The notes beneath the pieces are model-generated. The model was given only the letters and a program-made list of their open reading frames with translations, had not been told where the DNA came from and did not search any database. DNA of 27,906 nucleotides from positions 1-27,906 of the forward strand of contig JAQGAU010000454.1 in assembly GCA_034698045.1 (NCBI GenBank), read 5' to 3'. Below, one piece after another: positions 27,736 to 27,906 of the stretch. The DNA is from Paramacrobiotus richtersi (taxonomy: Eukaryota; Tardigrada; Eutardigrada; Parachela; Macrobiotidae). The position numbers and the translations under genes were made by a program. Numbering within the stretch: position 1 is the stretch's first letter; each line of letters begins with the position of its first letter.

Positions 27736-27906
27736 ATACAATGTGAGACTGCCAAACTATTACGTGAATCCATGACACAAATGAATAAAGAACACCAAAT
27801 GGCTGACAAGAGTCACATGAAAAATAAGTAAAAAGCTAATACAACAACGACGCATTACTGAACCCCCTTGGGGGCAAACATCCACTCGCGCACCCCAATG
27901 TTCGGG

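Noticed and set aside
27506-27778. 90-codon minus-strand frame near the window end
   Set aside because: Half of it is the GACTGCAGACTTC repeat translated; no other support.

Overview
This is eukaryotic, almost certainly animal, nuclear DNA. Predicted genes are broken into short exons by very small GT-AG introns (66, 80, 83, 87 and 88 bp can be placed by frame logic). Coding density is low, and most of the middle of the window is transposable elements nested in one another. Short introns, moderate GC, a six-to-seven-pass receptor-like gene and LINE, MULE, hAT, pogo-like and Ty3-like elements fit a small invertebrate. A tardigrade-like ecdysozoan is my best guess, but nothing seen here proves the phylum.

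Layout. 1-1.4 kb: nothing recognised. 1.4-2.2 kb: an unassigned two-exon gene (+). 3.0-5.3 kb: a three-exon gene (-) ending in a ubiquitin-like domain, then a Cys-rich CxC/KDZ-type zinc gene (+), with a 27-bp inverted repeat bracketing the first. 5.3-5.9 kb: an ORF (-) like a LINE ORF1. 6.0-8.2 kb: a LINE 3' tail, a degenerate ~42-bp minisatellite, a 618-bp foldback element and a second tandem array. 9.1-10.2 kb: a possible secreted-protein gene ('gene 1', +) with an element inserted in it. 10.3-13.1 kb: a LINE fragment and elements with long inverted repeats, including a near-perfect 122-nt hairpin and a G-quadruplex motif. 13.15-22.6 kb: a reversed, broken paralogue of gene 1 ('gene 2', -), split by an 8.4-kb LTR retrotransposon (13415-21783) and by a ~600-bp MITE-like element.

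The LTR element is the outer shell of a nest. Its leader holds a 4.44-kb Mutator-like element (16461-20900). That carries a 5'-truncated LINE, a copy of the ~600-bp MITE-like element and a second Mutator-like element (18232-19604), which holds a hAT-like MITE (18594-18995). The LTR element and both Mutator-like elements have matching target-site duplications; the hAT MITE's match at 7 of 8 bases. Order of events can therefore be read directly.

22.6-26.1 kb is mostly unassigned, with one possible terminal exon (-). 26.1-27.3 kb holds a multi-pass, gustatory-receptor-like membrane protein gene (+). The end of the window is short tandem repeats. No CRISPR, rRNA, tRNA or prokaryotic operon structure was seen. 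All exon joins are by-eye inferences from open frames and splice-site consensus; no similarity search was possible.
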